From Escarpia spicata (Eukaryota > Annelida > Polychaeta > Sabellida > Siboglinidae): a stretch of DNA of 64,000 nucleotides. The DNA lies in NCBI GenBank assembly GCA_963995525.1, contig OZ023214.1:19431578-19495577 (forward strand), given 5' to 3'. The notes under the pieces were generated by a model. That model was given only the letters and a program-made list of their open reading frames with translations. It did no database searches and was not told where the DNA came from. Below, piece by piece: positions 48,277-62,029 of this stretch. The position numbers were made by a program, and so were the translations under genes. Positions within the stretch are counted from its first letter, which is position 1. Every line of letters starts with the position of its first letter.

Positions 48277-51200
48277 CACACACACATTGATGTCTGTCGT
48301 TTGCGTGCGGCTGCAGGGAACGTGAACGACATGCTGCCCGCGTTCACACACACCGAGTACGAGTTCGTCGTCAGGGCCGACGCAGACATCGGAGTGGCGG
48401 CCGGCAATGTGCTCGCCATTGACGGGGATGCCGGTGAGTCGACGGGACCCCAATAATGCCCAATTGAACCAAGTTGGTCCGTGGTGAAACCATCGCCGTC
48501 ATTAAAGGGGTGTTGTCTGTTTCTATGGTTTATTTTACATTAGTTAATATAATGTACATATGAGTAGAATAAATATGTTTGAGATATACTGCCCGCCAAA
48601 TTGTGTTTAATCAGCCAGAAACAGTGTCCACAATTTGATATATTCTTTAGCGAAAGGTAAACAAAGTTCAGATCGTAAACAACTCTGTTAGCAATATAAT
48701 GGACGCCGATTTGCAAACCGTCGCTCTTTGATGTTCGACGCGGTCGCGATGTTCCCACGTTCTATGCAACTGCTTGGTAATAATTATCACCGTGGCTGTT
48801 TCCGGGTAACGGAACAGACAATCTCCCTTTAATGGTACGATGTCTGTTCCTCGATTTTTGCATTCACTCGTATTTTATTCTTAATTCTACAATACAAATA
48901 TTATGTTGAAGGGATACGCTAAATTGCGTTTACTAAGCCAGTAACAATTGTAATTTTGTTTGCCCGCAAAATACCAACAAATATTTCTGCCGTGCTCAGA
49001 GCAGGCAGTAGGTGGTGTGCACAATAACACACAATATGAAACAAAGTAAATTTCACAAACACTGTGATAAACACAATATTTACAACGATGTTATATAACA
49101 TATCTCTGTTGACGATCGACCACTTTCCATGGACGTCATGGTGACTGTAATTGACAGGCGCTGACAGTCTTTGACTTGCTTATAAACGTGCACACACCAT
49201 GCAGCATGTTTCACGTGTAAGTGCCAAATTTTAACTTCCTGAATGTTCCCAACTTCCCATTTTGACTAGAGTCGGACCGGGTCACATACAAGATGGCGAC
49301 GAACGACACAGAGGTGGCTTCGTTGTTCTTCATCAATTATCTGGACGGACAGGTGACGGTCAACGGCAAACTGACCGGCGGCAAGACTTATGAAATGTAC
49401 GCAGAGGCGTGGGAATTCAACACCACCAGGAAAGCCGAGATGTGAGTCACGTGATCGGTTATTACAGAAGAGGACAACGTACTAGTGTCGGGCAGTTTAA
49501 AAGAAGGTTGTTTGTTCGTCTGTTATTGTAAAATCGTGTTATACAGTATCGATCTTATTGGCAACTGGACCTAGAGCCACCCCGTCGCACGCGACGCGTT
49601 GCCATGCAAACAAGCTGTTTCCTCCCAAAACAGTTAAATTAAAATGTTTTCATTAATACACATTTCGGCGGTAAGTATGTTGCATTATTAATACACATAC
49701 GGTATACTGTATAACACGATTTTACGATAAAAACGAAACGGACAACCTCAATTTAAATTTTGCGTTGGATCGCTTGTCTAACGTGATGTGTCTATCAATA
49801 TCTGTATGTTATTGAAACAAAGAACTGCGCTATTGCATCAAAGCTAGGTCCTACACGAATGTCCCAAACAGGACAAAATATCTTCAAATGAGCATTGTTC
49901 CGTTTTTATGTTTGGATTTGTTGTATTTCATTATAATCAAGGGTTGTTGTATGTGAAAATTCTCAGCCTGGTCGATCTTAGCCGTTAGCAATCGAAGTTT
50001 TACCAATCAGTATATATATTGCATTCTCACTATAAGGACTCTTGCTATAAGGAATATCGTCCTAAGAGGAACAATTTTGAAATCCTCATCCTGCACTATG
50101 TTATATATCAACGGATATAAGGACCATCGGAAACGGAATACTTTGACTTAGTCCTGACATGTTCCCTAAAATGACACTCCTTTTTACTGTTAAGAGATGC
50201 GGTTCACCGCCATGTTCTTTCAGCAATGCTCTGGTGCGTGTGGTGACGTTCGACCAAGTGGCGGTTCTGGTCGACTGGGAACTGTCCACCGATGGTCGTT
50301 ACATGGGCGCCAGTGCCATCAGGGAGTTTGAAAAGAACCTGGCCGCTACCTGCACACCATGCGAGCCGAAAGTGGTAGAGACAATAGAAAAAGACAAGTA
50401 AGTCGTTCCGTTCCGTCTTTTTTTTAACGTATCCACACGCCTGCCTGCTTGTTTTCGTTTCCTCCTGTGCCAAACAGTAATGATTTTGCTGTAAAATCAG
50501 ACAAGGGTTTTCTGTGATGCTGCGCAAACTATAATTCTGTTATTTCTTTTGTGTTCCCATGCTTCTGAGCCTTGGTTCCAGGTGCACAAATGGTAGATAT
50601 TATTGTGAAATATTGTAATCTATGTTACTTTCCTGTCCAAATAACGCTGCAAATTGGCTCAGCCTCAGATGTCGTCGCTCATTTCGGATACGCGATAAAA
50701 ACGGACACTGGTTCTTTATTCAGAACGCTGAGAGGCGTCGAAACACAATATTTGATAATAACATCTGTTTTGCGTATCCCAACAGACACTTGTTGTATAT
50801 TTAGTGTGCTGTATGTAATTACATAAATGTCTTGGACTAAAAACAATAGAGGTAGAAATAAGCCGTAACAATAACGACCCCTCTAAGTCAAGGATTACTA
50901 GCAATTGTACGTTTCCTAGTGGCAACTGGATATTCCGTGTATACATTCGGACGTCAGGCGACAACAACACTTCCCCGACATTCATGACGAAAGCACAGAT
51001 CCTCAACAGGTACACGACTGACGGCCGGAAGACGCCGACTGCGGCTGCGCGAGCGCTGGCGCCGTCTGGTAGCGTAGTAGTGGCAATCAATGAGAGCTAC
51101 GAGGTCCACACGAACTGGTGGCTGGACGACATCGTTGGCAACGTCGTTCTAGCCCTGCTGTGCCTCGCTGCCTTCGGTCTCGTGACCACGGCACTGGCAA

Positions 51201-52187
51201 TGTTTGTCGACTTCGTCTGGTTCAGCAGACGGCCAACGTGAGTAGGCCTATTTCATTCTGATTTGTGTGGACCGTGTGCGCGGTCTTGCAGGGAACATCT
51301 AAATTAGCAAAATGGCAAATGCTTTATCTTATGTTACATCGTTTTGTCTGTTCCGCCGTCTTGGCGAGTCTTCTTCACGCGTAACGACCCTCTGCCGTTA
51401 ACTTCCACTCTCGGCTGTTCATTTCTGCCCTTCCAAGGTCTCTCTTGACACTGTTTCTCCGCGTTAATTCTTTTGTTCCTCTTCTTCTTCTTCTTCTTGT
51501 ACCATACTTTTCTGTTTCCCACGCCCCCTTTCTAATCTGTCATAACTTATTCTCTTTTGTGTCCTGCGCCATCTCAGTTCTCTCCCAAATAATTCAGTTT
51601 TCTAGTGTTTGTTCATTCAGATTTGTAGTCTTAATTTCCCCATCTTCCTTACAATCTAGTATCACTTTTCATGTGGCGAGGTTAAGTCAACTGTAGCTGT
51701 GTTGTACATGGCATTGATGATTTTACATATTCTATCAATATCTATGTCCCTCCAACATGACGAGATCATCAGATGGGGAAACTGTTTGGACTCATCGGGA
51801 ATGTAAGGCAAAATTTCATACTATTGTCTAACCGAATAAATTGACGAACGTGGGCCTAATAATGAACGTTGACGCAATTATAATTTAAGATCATTCTAAA
51901 TGTGTACATCAGTTGAAAATGGTTGCGAACAACCAATATCTTGTTACTGTTTGATGGCAGTGCATTTGCGTTCACTCGACATTACTCCACTTCACACAAT
52001 AATTGTGACTCTGACAAATTATAGACCAACTCGCACAGTAAATGCAACGTGGTTGAATGTTTTTTGAGTTGGTGTTTGAATGAACTGCTTAGTTAAAGCT
52101 TAAAACATTTAAGACCTGTCTTTATAAGAACATGCAACAGAAATACTGTTATTTATTTTATTTTATTCCAGGTCGCGAATGTACTAA
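40800..52187 (+). CDS. Cadherin-like single-pass membrane protein, complete, 12 exons, 591 aa
   Basis: Exons: 40800-40860, 41291-41437, 44382-44566, 45066-45258, 45879-46067, 46467-46599, 47536-47606, 48317-48433, 49270-49441, 50224-50397, 50920-51237, 52172-52187. All have AG/GT borders and phases that close to 1776 nt. Exon 1 is a signal peptide ([13 protein letters not shown]). About four cadherin repeats follow, shown by calcium-linker motifs DANDPP (111-116), GDVNEFSP (216-223) and NVNDMLP (328-334), with NDPDG, LDYE and LDYDD motifs. Residues about 440-545 are an unrecognised juxtamembrane region with CTPC. A transmembrane helix covers about 553-577 and the tail is about 14 residues (ending SRMY), with no catenin-binding site. 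The family role would be calcium-dependent adhesion. Further exons could hide in the N gap of intron 2, but exon 2 and 3 join well across a normal repeat. Confidence 0.9.
41670..42061. repeat. Long AT-rich inverted repeats (two nested pairs)
   Basis: Pair 1: 41670-41694 and 41773-41797 are exact reverse complements (cagtatactttgaacaaatc...). Pair 2: 41867-41947 and 41981-42061 are about 80-base arms with roughly three mismatches, separated by a TA-rich spacer. (TA)n tracts fill the gaps. All of it lies in intron 2 of the cadherin-like gene. Confidence 0.9.
43849..44048. other. Assembly gap (200 N)
   Basis: Exactly 200 N, a conventional scaffold-gap length. AT-rich low-complexity sequence (44050-44185) lies at its right edge. 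It sits in intron 2 of the cadherin-like gene; ORFs across it are meaningless. Confidence 0.98.
44580..44775. repeat. (GGGA/GGGC)-rich and (GTGC)n low-complexity tract
   Basis: Immediately after the splice donor of the 44382-44566 cadherin exon the plus strand is G-rich (gggagggcgggt repeats), followed by a (gtgc)n run at 44726-44772. Confidence 0.85.
46105..46141. repeat. (GGGA)n microsatellite
   Basis: About nine gggagggagg units about 40 bases downstream of the 45879-46067 cadherin exon. Confidence 0.9.
48234..48287. repeat. (GCAC)n(CA)n microsatellite
   Basis: Lies about 30 bases before the acceptor of the 48317-48433 cadherin exon, so it replaces the usual pyrimidine tract region in part. 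Confidence 0.9.
48585..48795. repeat. Dispersed repeat family C, copy 3
   Basis: Blocks atactgcccgccaaattgtg, gaaacagtgtccacaattt, gatcgtaaacaactctgtta and taataattatcacc match 15660 and 24760 in order. It is in a cadherin intron. Confidence 0.55.
49505..49750. mobile_element. MITE-like element with about 40-bp inverted ends
   Basis: The left end contains ttgtaaaatcgtgttataca and the right end its reverse complement, tgtataacacgattttacga; similarity extends outward over roughly 40 bases. No coding capacity. It lies in the cadherin intron between the 49270-49441 and 50224-50397 exons. Confidence 0.7.
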
Positions 52188-52278
52188 GACATCCGCCCAC
52201 GTCTACAGAAAAGGTGAACAGAAGAAGAACACGCATTTACTGTGTGAAAGAAACATTAACTGGATTCTTAAGGACACC

Positions 52279-52343
52279 TTGTATTATAGTTAAAGTTGTA
52301 TTATAGTTAAAGTTGTATTATAGTTAAACATGTTTGGTTGTCT

Positions 52344-52380
<37 letters not shown>
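52279..52380. repeat. 17-bp tandem repeat and (TA)n in the cadherin 3' region
   Basis: Three copies of ttgtattatagttaaag follow about 90 bases after the stop codon, then (ta)n at 52347-52380. Both are probably within or next to the 3' UTR. No canonical AATAAA was located nearby. Confidence 0.85.
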
Positions 52381-52384
<4 letters not shown>

Positions 52385-52504
52385 ATCAATGTTTAACAAG
52401 ATTTAACAAGATTGCCATCCAGAGAATTAACTCTAGATGGCAGGTGGACAAGGAAGCCCTTTGGCTTATCGAGAGTCCAACCCTTTTATATAAATATATC
52501 CAGC

Positions 52505-54690
52505 CCTTCTGAAGTATGCGTCGATTTTATTTTTAAACATATTCACACTACTAGCACCCACACAATCATCAGATAATCTGTTCCATTCATTCACAGTCCT
52601 TTGTGAAAATGAGAACTTTCTTACGTCTAATCTACACTGCTCCTTTACTAATGTAACTTCATGTCCTCTAGTCTTTCTATCTTTCTTAACTGAAACAAAA
52701 ACATATTTCTATTAATATTTTTATAACCATTCAATATTTTAAACACTTCTATCTGATCTCCTCTCAATCTCCTGGTCTCTATTGTTGTAAAACCACATTC
52801 TTTTAGGCGTTTTCATAACTAAGATCCCTCAGTTTTGGTATCATTTTAGTCGCTCTTCTCGGTACTCTTTCTAGCATATCTATGTCCTTCTTGCGATATG
52901 GCCTCCACGCTTGTATACAATATTCTAAATGAGGCCTAACTATTGTTTTGTACAGTGGTATTATTAGTTCTTTTTCTTTATATGCTATATTTCGCCTAAT
53001 CAATCCAAGGATTTTATTTCCTTTTGAAGCTGCAATTCTACACTGCTCTGAAACCTTCATGTCAGCACTAATTGTCAGCCGTAAGTCTTTTTCTTTTACA
53101 GTAGTACTTAGTACAGTTCCCCCCATTGTATATTTTACATATTCGTTCCCATGTCCTGTGTGAACGCATTTACATTTCCAAAAATTGAACAACACTTTTC
53201 AGACCATTTGATCAACCTGTCAAGATCATCTTGTAAATGCTGTCTATCTCCATCACGTTTAATCCTACTAAACACTTTTGTATCATCTGCAAATTTCAAC
53301 ACCTTGCTAACTATATCATCGTCCCCAGTACTGATCCCTGTGGAACCCCACTCAAAACTGATTTCCAGTTTGAAGCCTCCCCATCAACAACTACCCGTTG
53401 TCTTCTGTCAATCAGCCATTTTTCTATCCAGTTAATTATACCATTTCCTATGCCATGGGCCTTTTGTTTAAGCAGTAATCTTTGATGTGGCACTTTGTCG
53501 AAAGCTTTTTGAAAATCTAAGTAGATGATATCTACTGGTGATCCATCATCTACCCACTTAGTGATATCTTCCAAAAAACATAACATATTTGTTAAGCATG
53601 ACCTCGCTTTTAGAAACCCATGTTGAGATGGGTTTATCAAGTTATGTTTAACAAGAAAATCCACCATGTGATCTTTAATTCGTTTTTCTAATAATTTACA
53701 AATCACCGATGTTAAACTAACTGGTCTATAATTATTTGACTTGTTTCTCGAACCTTTTTTAAATAACGGTATAATGTTTGCTTCTTTCCATTCTAAAGGA
53801 ACCACTCCCTCTTCTAATGACAAGTTGAAAACTGTTGCAAGCGGTATGCTAATTTGTTCTACAATTTCCAATAGTAGTTTGGGTGGAATACCATCCACTC
53901 CAGGTGATTTCTTATCCTTCATAGCCCTAATTTTCTTAGCTACCATTTCTGGGGTTACAATTAACTGTCTTAAATAGTCTGATTCTGCCCCCTTGAACTT
54001 AGCCTCTGGTACTGGCAGTGAACTAGTGTCTTCTCTGGTAAACACTGAATCAAAATACTCATTCAGGTCTTTTGCCATTAAGAATCCTTCTGATATTATA
54101 TTTCCAGCACTATCTTTTAGAGGACCGACCTTATCCTGAACTTTCTGTTTGCTTCGAACATATGCATAAAATCTCTTGCTGTCATGTTTTATATTACAAG
54201 CTAATTTATGTTCCTAGCTTCTCTTTGAATTTCTAATTTCAGCTGTAGCTTGGTTTAGCGCTTCTTTGTAAATGTTGTAGTCTTCGTCATTTCCAGTACG
54301 TCTATATGACTTCCACATCATTTGTTTACACTTAATTTTTCTAATGGCTTCTTTCGATAAGTGTTTCTTTTTGGACCGTTTCCCGTATTTTTTAAGGGAA
54401 CAAATTTGACGATGATGTATTCAATTTCACTCTGATATGCCAGCATTCTGTTGCTGTCTTATTCTTCAGTGTGTTATTCCAGTCTATCTTTGCTAAATAT
54501 TTCCTGATGTCCTTATATTTCCTTTGTGGAAATTTCTCCTGTACTGCTTTTTACTATTCCTTTCTGATTTTACTTTGATGGTAAAAATGTATCTGGTTGT
54601 GATCACTATTCCCGAGTGGCTCACATTTTCTGACATTGTCAACTAATTCATTCTATGAGGACAAAACTAAGTCTAACACAATGTTCTGAA
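52505..54690 (-). mobile_element. CR1/Rex-like LINE, 5'-truncated and decayed
   Basis: On the minus strand, 5' to 3': the end of an endonuclease domain (EPLGNSDHN, about 54610), then RT from about 54078 with KKSPGVDGIPPKLL, YRPVSLTSVICKLLE, IYLDFQKAFDKVPHQRLL and SGVPQGSVLG, a FADDTKVF block on another frame near 53280, and a thumb/C-terminal region at 53195-52803 (IVRPHLEYCIQAW, LERVPRRATKMI). This order is that of CR1/Rex1-type LINEs. Frameshifts after SVLG separate it from the FADD block. It lies between the convergent 3' ends of the cadherin-like gene and the lectin gene. Confidence 0.9.
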
Positions 54691-54967
54691 TAAACGTTCG
54701 TTCATTCAGTCATTCATTAATCACACTAGTCTGTAAACTAATGAACCAATTCAGTATGAACTAATTCGTTTCGATAAGTAGTTAAGCTCCGTGAATATAA
54801 ATATATAACTAAAATCATAGATGAACATTACAACTATTGAATAACAACTGAGATATTCACCTAAACTCTGTAATGTGTGGTGATGTAGACAAATAATTAC
54901 CCCAATTTGTGACCACACTGATAACGGTGTCGATTTGTTATTACACCGAAAATACATACATGTACCT

Positions 54968-56559
<1,592 letters not shown>

Positions 56560-56769
56560 GATTATGCTTGTGATCACCTGTTGAACGTGTAGTAACGTCA
56601 TGGCATTAAACAATATTTTTGTGTCGACACTGTTAGACGTTAATAGCCATCCCAGCACACATTACCCGAGATAGCCCAACATTTAACGTGACAATTTGAA
56701 GAATTTTACATACAAGCAATGAATCATCGAAACGTGCGTACGTGAGTACGTGCGTGTGTATGTAACTTG

Positions 56770-57215
56770 CTTAATGACACGCAACGAAAAAATTCAGAAA
56801 ACAATTCATGTCATCGCAACAAAAGAATTGCCTACACCATAAGTGATTGTCTACACCCTGTCGCTGACAACAGTGTCCAGGATGAACGGTGCCTCCGCCA
56901 TGAGGTAGGCAAGTACAGGAGCGACGGTGAGTGTGAAGAGGCCTTCCTGCGACTCTTTCAGAGGCCTGTTCCACTCGTCTGTCCAAGTGAACGATATCTT
57001 CTTCTCTGTGAGAGTGCATAGAAGTCGGACTGTGTCAGAGAAACTCCTCACAAACGTCCGAATGTACGTGCAGTAACCCATAAAACTCCGGACAGCATAT
57101 TATATATATATATACGAACTGTGGTCTCGGTCAGCCAGAACTGGGGAGTCGTCGGTTTTCTGTGGATCGGTATGAAACCCGTCTATCTGACCCATGAATG
57201 TGGCCTCTGCAGATT
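56770..57215 (-). mobile_element. Gypsy pol fragment
   Basis: On the minus strand, blocks IHTDPQKT-like (FHTDPQKTDD), then MGYCTYIRTFVRSFSD, ISFTWTDEW and APFILDT correspond to the segment between reverse transcriptase and RNase H of Ty3/Gypsy elements. It is short, frameshifted and has no LTRs nearby. It lies upstream of the lectin gene. Confidence 0.75.
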
Positions 57216-57224
57216 TCTCTCTAT

Positions 57225-57600
57225 ATGTTGGGTGAAGCTCCACATATCAGTAATTACTCATCGTGGAGTGAAGTGTCGCAATGCTTACAGCTTCCGATCT
57301 CGATCGACAAAAACCTAGGTTCGAATCCTGTACAGGCGTGTCGAAACTTGGGCAAGTTGGTTCACTCTACGTTACTCCAGTTCACTCAGCTTATTTAAAA
57401 TCAATCTACCTAACTATAGACAGTGGTGGATACTTGTGTACGAATAGTCTTCAAGCATTAATTACAGCGTGGCGGAATACTTCCCATAGAAGTAGAAATG
57501 GTGTTCGATTGAACAGCTCTGCCAGGTAGTAAAGTGTAATTTTGAGCAATCCTAAGGACTGGATACTGTGCTATATAAGAACTTACCTGTTAAAGTACAG
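57225..57600 (+). mobile_element. SINE family A, fullest copy
   Basis: A tRNA-like head ends in a perfect box B, ggttcgaatcc (about 57322), and a body of about 270 bases follows. The body occurs in reverse orientation at 23525, 26005 and, in part, 23105 and 27160. Box A is not clear. Confidence 0.6.
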
Positions 57601-58300
57601 TGTGAAGAACCGCTCCTGCAAACGATGATATCTACAGTCTGGCATGTTATCTACATTCTCTGCCTTGTTCCAACTTGTTGGTGCACTGTAAATGTCTATC
57701 AGTCAACTCCAAGCCGCCGTCCCATTTAACCACCACTCCTGGCAGGTTACATAACGGCTCGTTATGTAAATTCCACCAGGCTGACCTTCTGTAGAACTAA
57801 TTAAAACTCGCCATCTACATCACGTTTCGTGTTTTACCAGAAATACCGGGCTTTCGTAGACGCTAGGTTCGTGCCAATCGTCCGCGTAAGCTGACAGATA
57901 ACATGTTTTGTTACAGCGCGACGCACTAATTAATTTCTTGCCACAACTCGTAGCCAGTTAACGCACCGCATGCACATCAGATAGTCCGTAGTCGCTTAAA
58001 CGACACGTTTTACTTTAAGCCATACATTCCTCACACATGTCCGCAATAAGTTTTTATCATAATTCATTACTACATTAGACATCAGTAACATAAGCTTGAT
58101 GCTGTTGCTTAGAGTTGTCGGAATTGGTGGAATATGTTACGTTTATGGTATTTAGATGTTTCTTAAACTCGTATGGTATTGCTGTTTGAAAGTGCCTCCG
58201 GAACTTTGCACATCGACGTGTTCATTACAAATTAAAGTGATATATGCGCAATGCTTAGCATATCCAGCATTTGAAACCATGTAATCCTCTAACAATTTAC
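57600..58300. other. Intergenic stretch, no gene seen
   Basis: No exon-like frame or recognised repeat. Confidence 0.4.
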
Positions 58301-58319
58301 CTTTACAACGATATGCTAA

Positions 58320-58490
58320 TAATGACGTGGAATCCTCAAGGAAAAGGAAGGCCAAAACACCTGACAAAGGGACACGGCTGCAGAAATATAAAGGAGTGGA
58401 AAGAAATAGAGAAGATCGCCCAAAGTCGTGTGCGCTGGAGAGTCGTCGTCGATGGCCTTTGCTCCACGTGGAGCGAAGGGCATAAGTAGG
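58320..58490 (+). mobile_element. LINE fragment (C-terminal block)
   Basis: The plus-strand frame reads MTWNPQGKGRPKHLTKG, then AQSRVRWRVVVDGLCSTWSE before a stop. It is the final block of the same LINE type seen on the minus strand at 15185-15510. Confidence 0.7.
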
Positions 58491-59383
58491 AAGTAAGCAA
58501 TAAGACAACATGTGCACATATACTACAATGTAAACGCTGTTGTACGCACTCACGCAAGCATACAGCGCAAGCAAATACGTACGCACACACGAGCGCGTGT
58601 ACACGCACCTAAATAAAATGTCCAAGTGGGCGTGTTTGTGCGACTCCAACCATAATGTTTTTACACTTGCACTCAGTAATATCAAAGACATATTAATAAA
58701 TTCTTAATACGTCTTTGGTAATACGTCAAGGCGGCTACAAATTGTTATTAGTGATTTGTTACGTTTACTTCCACGTGTCCCTAGATTCCATGTTACAGAT
58801 GGCGGTGGCGCTTTATAACTCAATTATATTGGTAGTTTCTCGATTGCAGCCGGCTACAGTAATGACGACGATATCTTTATACCTAACATAAAACTACTCA
58901 CGCTCACCACCAATATCTCTGCCAACATACAAAACTTGGAACCGAACAAACTGGAAAGTATTTCGCTAACTCTTACGATTTTTATTTCAATGTCACCGAG
59001 TTATGTTTTGCGATAGCAGCATCAATTATAGTATTTCTATTTTTATGATATTGTGTCGCGCAGCGGATCAAGTAGTTACACATGTCGAATGATAACCAAT
59101 AAATACCAATGCCATCCAGTCACGCGGGACTTCCTCCCGTCAGCTAGAACATCAGCACGTGTCGGTATGTGTATATAAAATATATAGTTATATGCTACCA
59201 GCTGCAAAATGCCTCATTTGCGTTTGCCATTTCTAGCAGTCAACTATCAATTTACGTAGCGGGCAAACAAAGACACCCACAGCCGGGTTGACAAGCGGCA
59301 TCTATGTCAACATTCGACCTGTAGCGATCGCCGCTGTCATGGCGCCCAGAGTCGCCATTGCTGCACAAGGAGGGACGATGACG

Positions 59384-60334
59384 TCACCACGTGATCATTG
59401 GTTTGCCGTCCTCCTTGGCGAGTAATGTGAGACAGTCGAGTAGGATGAGGACGTCCTTCAGTTGGTCGGCCGGCGTCACTTTGCGTAGTAGCTCGTCAAA
59501 CACCGACTTGCTGTCGTGACAGAGGTTCTCTAGGTTAGACACGGTCGACAGCAGCCCGTACTCGTTCACCTGCAAACGGCACGCGTCATTCTTTAAAGCC
59601 AGTCCCTACGTAAAACATGTACTCCGTAGTATATATTCCACGGAGTCCTTAATACTCTTGTGACAACATCAAAAAAGGTTATTTTGGAGTATATATGCAA
59701 ACACATTACGTTGACAAAATATCCATTACGTTCTGACGCTAATAACTGTTGGATTGTGTTTTAGAAATGTGCAATCGCAGGTGAATAGATGCCTCCAAAA
59801 ATACGTCACGGTGTGCGTTTACGTGTAGTGTGATTGTCGTTAACAACAAACGTCGTGCGACTGTGCCAGCCGGACTCACGAGGTTGCAGGCGAGGTCTGG
59901 GTGGTAGTTGATGCGGTAGTCGAGCGGCCTGAGGACCGACAGCAGAGTGTCGTAGCGGTACTGGAGCGCGGCGCGTCGGTTGTAGTTGACTAAGCCCGTG
60001 CGCGTGTCGATCGAGTCATGCTCGATCTTGACGGGAATGTTCTGCAGGATGTACCCGTAGAAGCGACGCTTGTGTGTGCCTTCGGGGTTGAAGATATAGT
60101 TGAGGATTCGCCGGTCGAGCTGGTACACGATCTGCAACCCCAGCACAGGTTTTAATAACATTTTAGTCGAGTGAAACGAGGGCACTTATTTATGCAACAC
60201 TGACGCAAATACTACAGTGGATGCGCGCTGTGGAGGTTGAGACTTGGTCAAAGTGTTCCTTATATCCTATAGGTACATAAAACAGAGCGCCAATTACTGT
60301 TCATTACGTACACACACACACACACGCACGCACG

Positions 60335-60394
<60 letters not shown>

Positions 60395-61438
60395 GCGTTT
60401 GTGCTTGTTTGTGTGTGTGTGCGTGTGTGCATGTGGTGCATTAATCTCGCTTAATCTCGCCCGGCTGCGTGACTTCGCTGGGAAGAAGGTTTGGTTCTTA
60501 AGCCGCCTTTTGACTGCTCACTGCCAGTTAGCAAGTCTATCTTCCAGAATATTTATATATTATGTATGTTCTCTATAACGAAATAAAATTACCAAATATT
60601 GCCCGAAATAATATTATATTAAATAAAAAGTCTCTTAAATTAGATGAGCATAAAACTAAAATCTCGAATACTCTACAGGATTCAAACCGAAAACCCTAAC
60701 AATTCTTATCCTACACGCTACCCACTTACTCACCAAAATCAGTTCATCATCGGCGTTCTTTAGCGGATACTTATATTGGTTAGAAGTCCGACCGTCGCGC
60801 GCCACTTCGTTTGCACTTTCATTAGTTAAATTAGTTCTTGTTTGTTAGTTATAAAACGTATATTCATACCTAGTCTTTTGTTTCTGCTCGAGACAAAGTC
60901 GATACGAAATTGTTGACAGCCACGAAAGCTCACACATAGTGATTATGCATGTGATTAAAAGGCAGCTAGGCAGACAGGGTATAAAAGCAATTATGAAAAA
61001 AAAATTATTTAGGTTTATTTTGTGTGTGACATGTTTCAAACTAAGTTAACATTTTAATAGTTTTAACACCTACGTAATTATTCTTTTTTAATTTAGTTAT
61101 TTTAAAGTTAGATTGAGAGCCAATCAGCATCTCTACTCGGATTCGGGGTAAACCGGAAACCACAGGCGAACACTGAAAAAGCATTAATATTCTAGGCCTA
61201 GTGATGGGGTGCGGCCACCTCATGGCGCCTGGATAATCTAGGTTAGTGGTGTGTAGGCATGTGCGTGCGTGTGGATGTGCATATGCGTGTCGTGCATACG
61301 CGTGAGTGCCTGTGTCTATGCGTACGTGCATGCGTGCGTGCGTGTGTACAACATATACCTCTCCTATAAGTCTCTGCGTTGGTCGGAAGAGTATGGGGAC
61401 GTAGCTGGGGCCGCCAGCAGTCACGCCAGGAACATCTT
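59384..61438 (-). CDS. SPATC1: Speriolin (SPATC1)-type protein, C-terminal three exons
   Basis: Exons 61438-61359, 60131-59880 and 59569-59384 join in frame: RPTQRLIGE | IVYQLDRRILNYIF ... YGYILQNIPVKIEHDSID ... YHPDLACNL | VNEYGLLSTV ... LILLDCLTLLAKEDGKPM and stop. This is the conserved C-terminal domain of the speriolin/SPATC1L family, known in vertebrates as a sperm centrosome protein. About 170 residues are visible. The first exon shown starts in phase 1, so upstream exons exist; I could not find them in 61.5-64 kb and they may be beyond the window. Function in invertebrates is inferred from the family only. Confidence 0.82.
60308..60395. repeat. (CA)n/(GCAC)n microsatellite
   Basis: About 85 bases of CA and GCAC units inside the speriolin-type intron between 61359 and 60131. 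Confidence 0.92.
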
Positions 61439-62029
61439 CTGCAAGCAGGACAAACGCAATGTGACGGCTGGAGTTTTTAAGTGATCAACATGTTGTTATT
61501 CTGAGCTTTAACGGAACACGAAACAACTAGATTGTATTTGTGTACAGTATCAAATAAACGAGTGAGACATTCACAAGCCAACTATTGAAAGTTACAAAGA
61601 GATAGGAATGTTCAATATATCGTGGATTTCCTAGCGGCGCATCTGAATGGCCGACTCGGCAGTTACGACAACGTTTAAATCCAACGTTCAGATCTATCCA
61701 CCAAGGTTGATAAATAAATAATCATACCAATGGTTAACAAGGGTGATAATTGCAATTGTACAAATAGCATTCTTCTTCTCCTAGTCGTTGTGTGCGCTGC
61801 AGACGTTGCCGATCATATCCTTCCAAACACCTCTGTTGTGTGAGTCTTGCAACTGTTCCGGTGCACTCTTTCCATGTCAGTTTGCTAGTCCATCAATTGT
61901 TTTATTCGCTGATATCCTCTGCATGTTTTACCGCGATCTTTCCTGTTTTAGTCCGGGCGTAAGCCAGTGAAGTGTGCATTAGGGTCTACATGATGTTTAT
62001 TTTTATTTTTGAGATGTTCAAACATTCAA

